Notes under the pieces: generated by a model | Told to the model about the DNA's origin: nothing | Databases searched by the model: none | What the model saw: the letters and a program-made list of their open reading frames with translations, nothing else | Source of the DNA: Planktothricoides raciborskii GIHE-MW2 | Lineage (GTDB): Bacteria > Cyanobacteriota > Cyanobacteriia > Cyanobacteriales > Laspinemataceae | Reading direction: 5' to 3' | Length of the DNA: 64,000 bases | NCBI RefSeq assembly: GCF_040564635.1 | Contig: NZ_CP159837.1 | Span: forward strand, 1,057,001-1,121,000 | Part shown: in pieces, positions 63,006-64,000 of the stretch | How the letters are laid out: the number at the start of each line of letters is the position of its first letter | Numbering within the stretch: position 1 is the stretch's first letter | Made by a program: the position numbers and the translations under genes

Positions 63006-64000
63006 ATGACACTCAAGCGATTAATCTTAACATTGCTGACGGTGATGGTAGTGGGTTTGGCGGGTATTTCTTTAGCGACTAGCTGGAATGAACCTCAGAT
63101 TCAAAGTCGTCTAGAACTATATCAAACCAATCTACTCCTACACGGATCGGAATACAAGGGCGAAAATTCAGAAGACCCTAGGGTAAAAGCTGCCCAAACT
63201 TTATTGGGTCAGGAGTTTATTCAAACGGCCCTGAAGCAATATCAAGCAGTGCGCGAGTCTACCCAAACCATTTTGCAAAGCAACCGGGCTAAATTAGAAG
63301 CGAATACAGAAATCGGTACGGTTGACGATCGCCCCGTGGAATTGCTGCAAAAGGCGATTCACGACGGAGAGTTATATTTAAATGACCTAGATTTGCGGAT
63401 TGGCATTTTGCAAGCGTATCAAGGTGAGGTGAAAACTGCTCAAGCAACTTGGGGACAAATCAGCGAAAGTGCATCCACCCAAACCGAAGCCCAAAAGCAA
63501 ATCACGGCTATTTTATCAGGCCTTTGGAGTGAACCACCACGTCTGGAACCCAATGCCGAAGAACTGCTAAAAACCAACTTAGATGGCTGGTTTCGCTATC
63601 AAGTATTAAGCCAATTATATGAACAACAAGGGCGAACCAGTGACCTAGAAATTCTTCAGGAAAAACAGCAACAAATTGCCGGTCAAGCATTGCTAAAACT
63701 GGTGTTTATTGGTGGGTTGCCCGTGTTGGGGGTAATCGTCGGTGGGTCATTGATAATTTTTTTGCTGGTGCAAGTTTTTCTAGAACCGCAAACAGCAATT
63801 TTAGCCTTACCCTCGGATAACGATAACCAAGAAATTTGGCAAACTCCCTGGGATTGGGAAACTATTTGGCAAGTGCTGATTGTGGGCTTTTTCTTTGTCC
63901 AGCAAATCTTATTACCATTGTTACTCGGACTGCTGCCGATTAAGGCTTCAGAACTCGGTGTCCGGCTTCAATCTTTCTATGTGTTGGGAACTTATGTGCT
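63006..64000 (+). CDS. CPBP-family membrane protease (truncated by window end)
   Basis: An open frame from ATG 63006 (GGAG seven bases upstream) to the end of the window, 331 codons visible. An N-terminal membrane helix (LILTLLTVMVVGLAGISLAT) precedes SWNEPQIQSRLELYQTNLLL and a long extracytoplasmic helical region. A second membrane helix (about 235-258, FIGGLPVLGVIVGGSLIIFL) and the start of further helices (IWQVLIVGFFFVQQILLPLL) follow. This N-terminus is typical of cyanobacterial CPBP (CAAX-type) intramembrane proteases. The glutamate/histidine catalytic motifs would lie beyond the window. Confidence 0.82.
   Translation, partial: MTLKRLILTLLTVMVVGLAGISLATSWNEPQIQSRLELYQTNLLLHGSEYKGENSEDPRVKAAQTLLGQEFIQTALKQYQAVRESTQTILQSNRAKLEANTEIGTVDDRPVELLQKAIHDGELYLNDLDLRIGILQAYQGEVKTAQATWGQISESASTQTEAQKQITAILSGLWSEPPRLEPNAEELLKTNLDGWFRYQVLSQLYEQQGRTSDLEILQEKQQQIAGQALLKLVFIGGLPVLGVIVGGSLIIFLLVQVFLEPQTAILALPSDNDNQEIWQTPWDWETIWQVLIVGFFFVQQILLPLLLGLLPIKASELGVRLQSFYVLGTYV

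Overview
The window is chromosomal DNA of a cyanobacterium, most likely a large-genome filamentous one. The octamer GCGATCGC (HIP1) recurs throughout. The core genes are cyanobacterial in type: ferredoxin sulfite reductase with a tail, DUF3038/DUF4335, DUF3531, DUF1517 and XisH/XisI. There are very large PAS/GAF/GGDEF/EAL sensors, a WD40-STAND ATPase and several Uma2 proteins. Intergenic DNA is full of heptanucleotide tandem repeats and of a palindromic element with core AGAAACCSGGTTTCT. I saw no tRNA, rRNA or CRISPR array.

Layout. 0-11.3 kb holds mostly housekeeping genes: dnaX, cysE, a hybrid histidine kinase, a MOSC protein, an FTR1 iron permease, sir and rsmE. 11.3-18 kb is accessory and decaying, with phage-tail-like fragments, broken ORFs and dispersed hairpins around one intact SirB1-family gene. 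18-26.2 kb carries two large diguanylate cyclase/phosphodiesterase-type proteins around a Uma2 gene. 26.2-32.4 kb holds a pentapeptide protein and a complete partner-switching set: a STAS protein, a GAF/PAS-PP2C phosphatase, a HATPase kinase, and a STAS domain fused to a polyprenyl-phosphate sugar transferase. 33-41.6 kb has DUF4335/DUF3038, apt, two pseudogenes, a YqeY protein, an ORF-less group II intron, a second pentapeptide protein and a DUF3531 protein.

42-46.4 kb is a conflict/selfish region: Uma2, two tandem copies of an orphan CdiA-CT RNase A-like toxin plus CdiI-type immunity gene (one toxin split by a TA-flanked MITE), xisH/xisI and a dense palindrome array. 46.4-54.8 kb is a five-gene minus-strand cluster: dynamin-like GTPase, second GTPase, 1080-aa repeat-bearing protein, and two membrane proteins sharing an N-terminal Cys module, one with a peptidoglycan-binding domain. 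This is the best candidate for an undescribed, possibly defensive, system. 55-58.5 kb has small secreted and hypothetical genes in a segmentally duplicated block plus a third Uma2. The window ends with an NB-ARC/14xWD40 protein and a truncated CPBP-type membrane protease.

Functional links. The partner-switching genes suggest that signals sensed by the PP2C phosphatase reach exopolysaccharide priming directly, through the STAS domain on the sugar transferase. The GTPase cluster looks like a GTPase-driven complex at the membrane and cell wall. Repeats and MITEs have entered coding regions at several points (dnaX, rsmE, the toxin, the GTPase 3' end) and appear to have mediated the toxin/immunity duplication.
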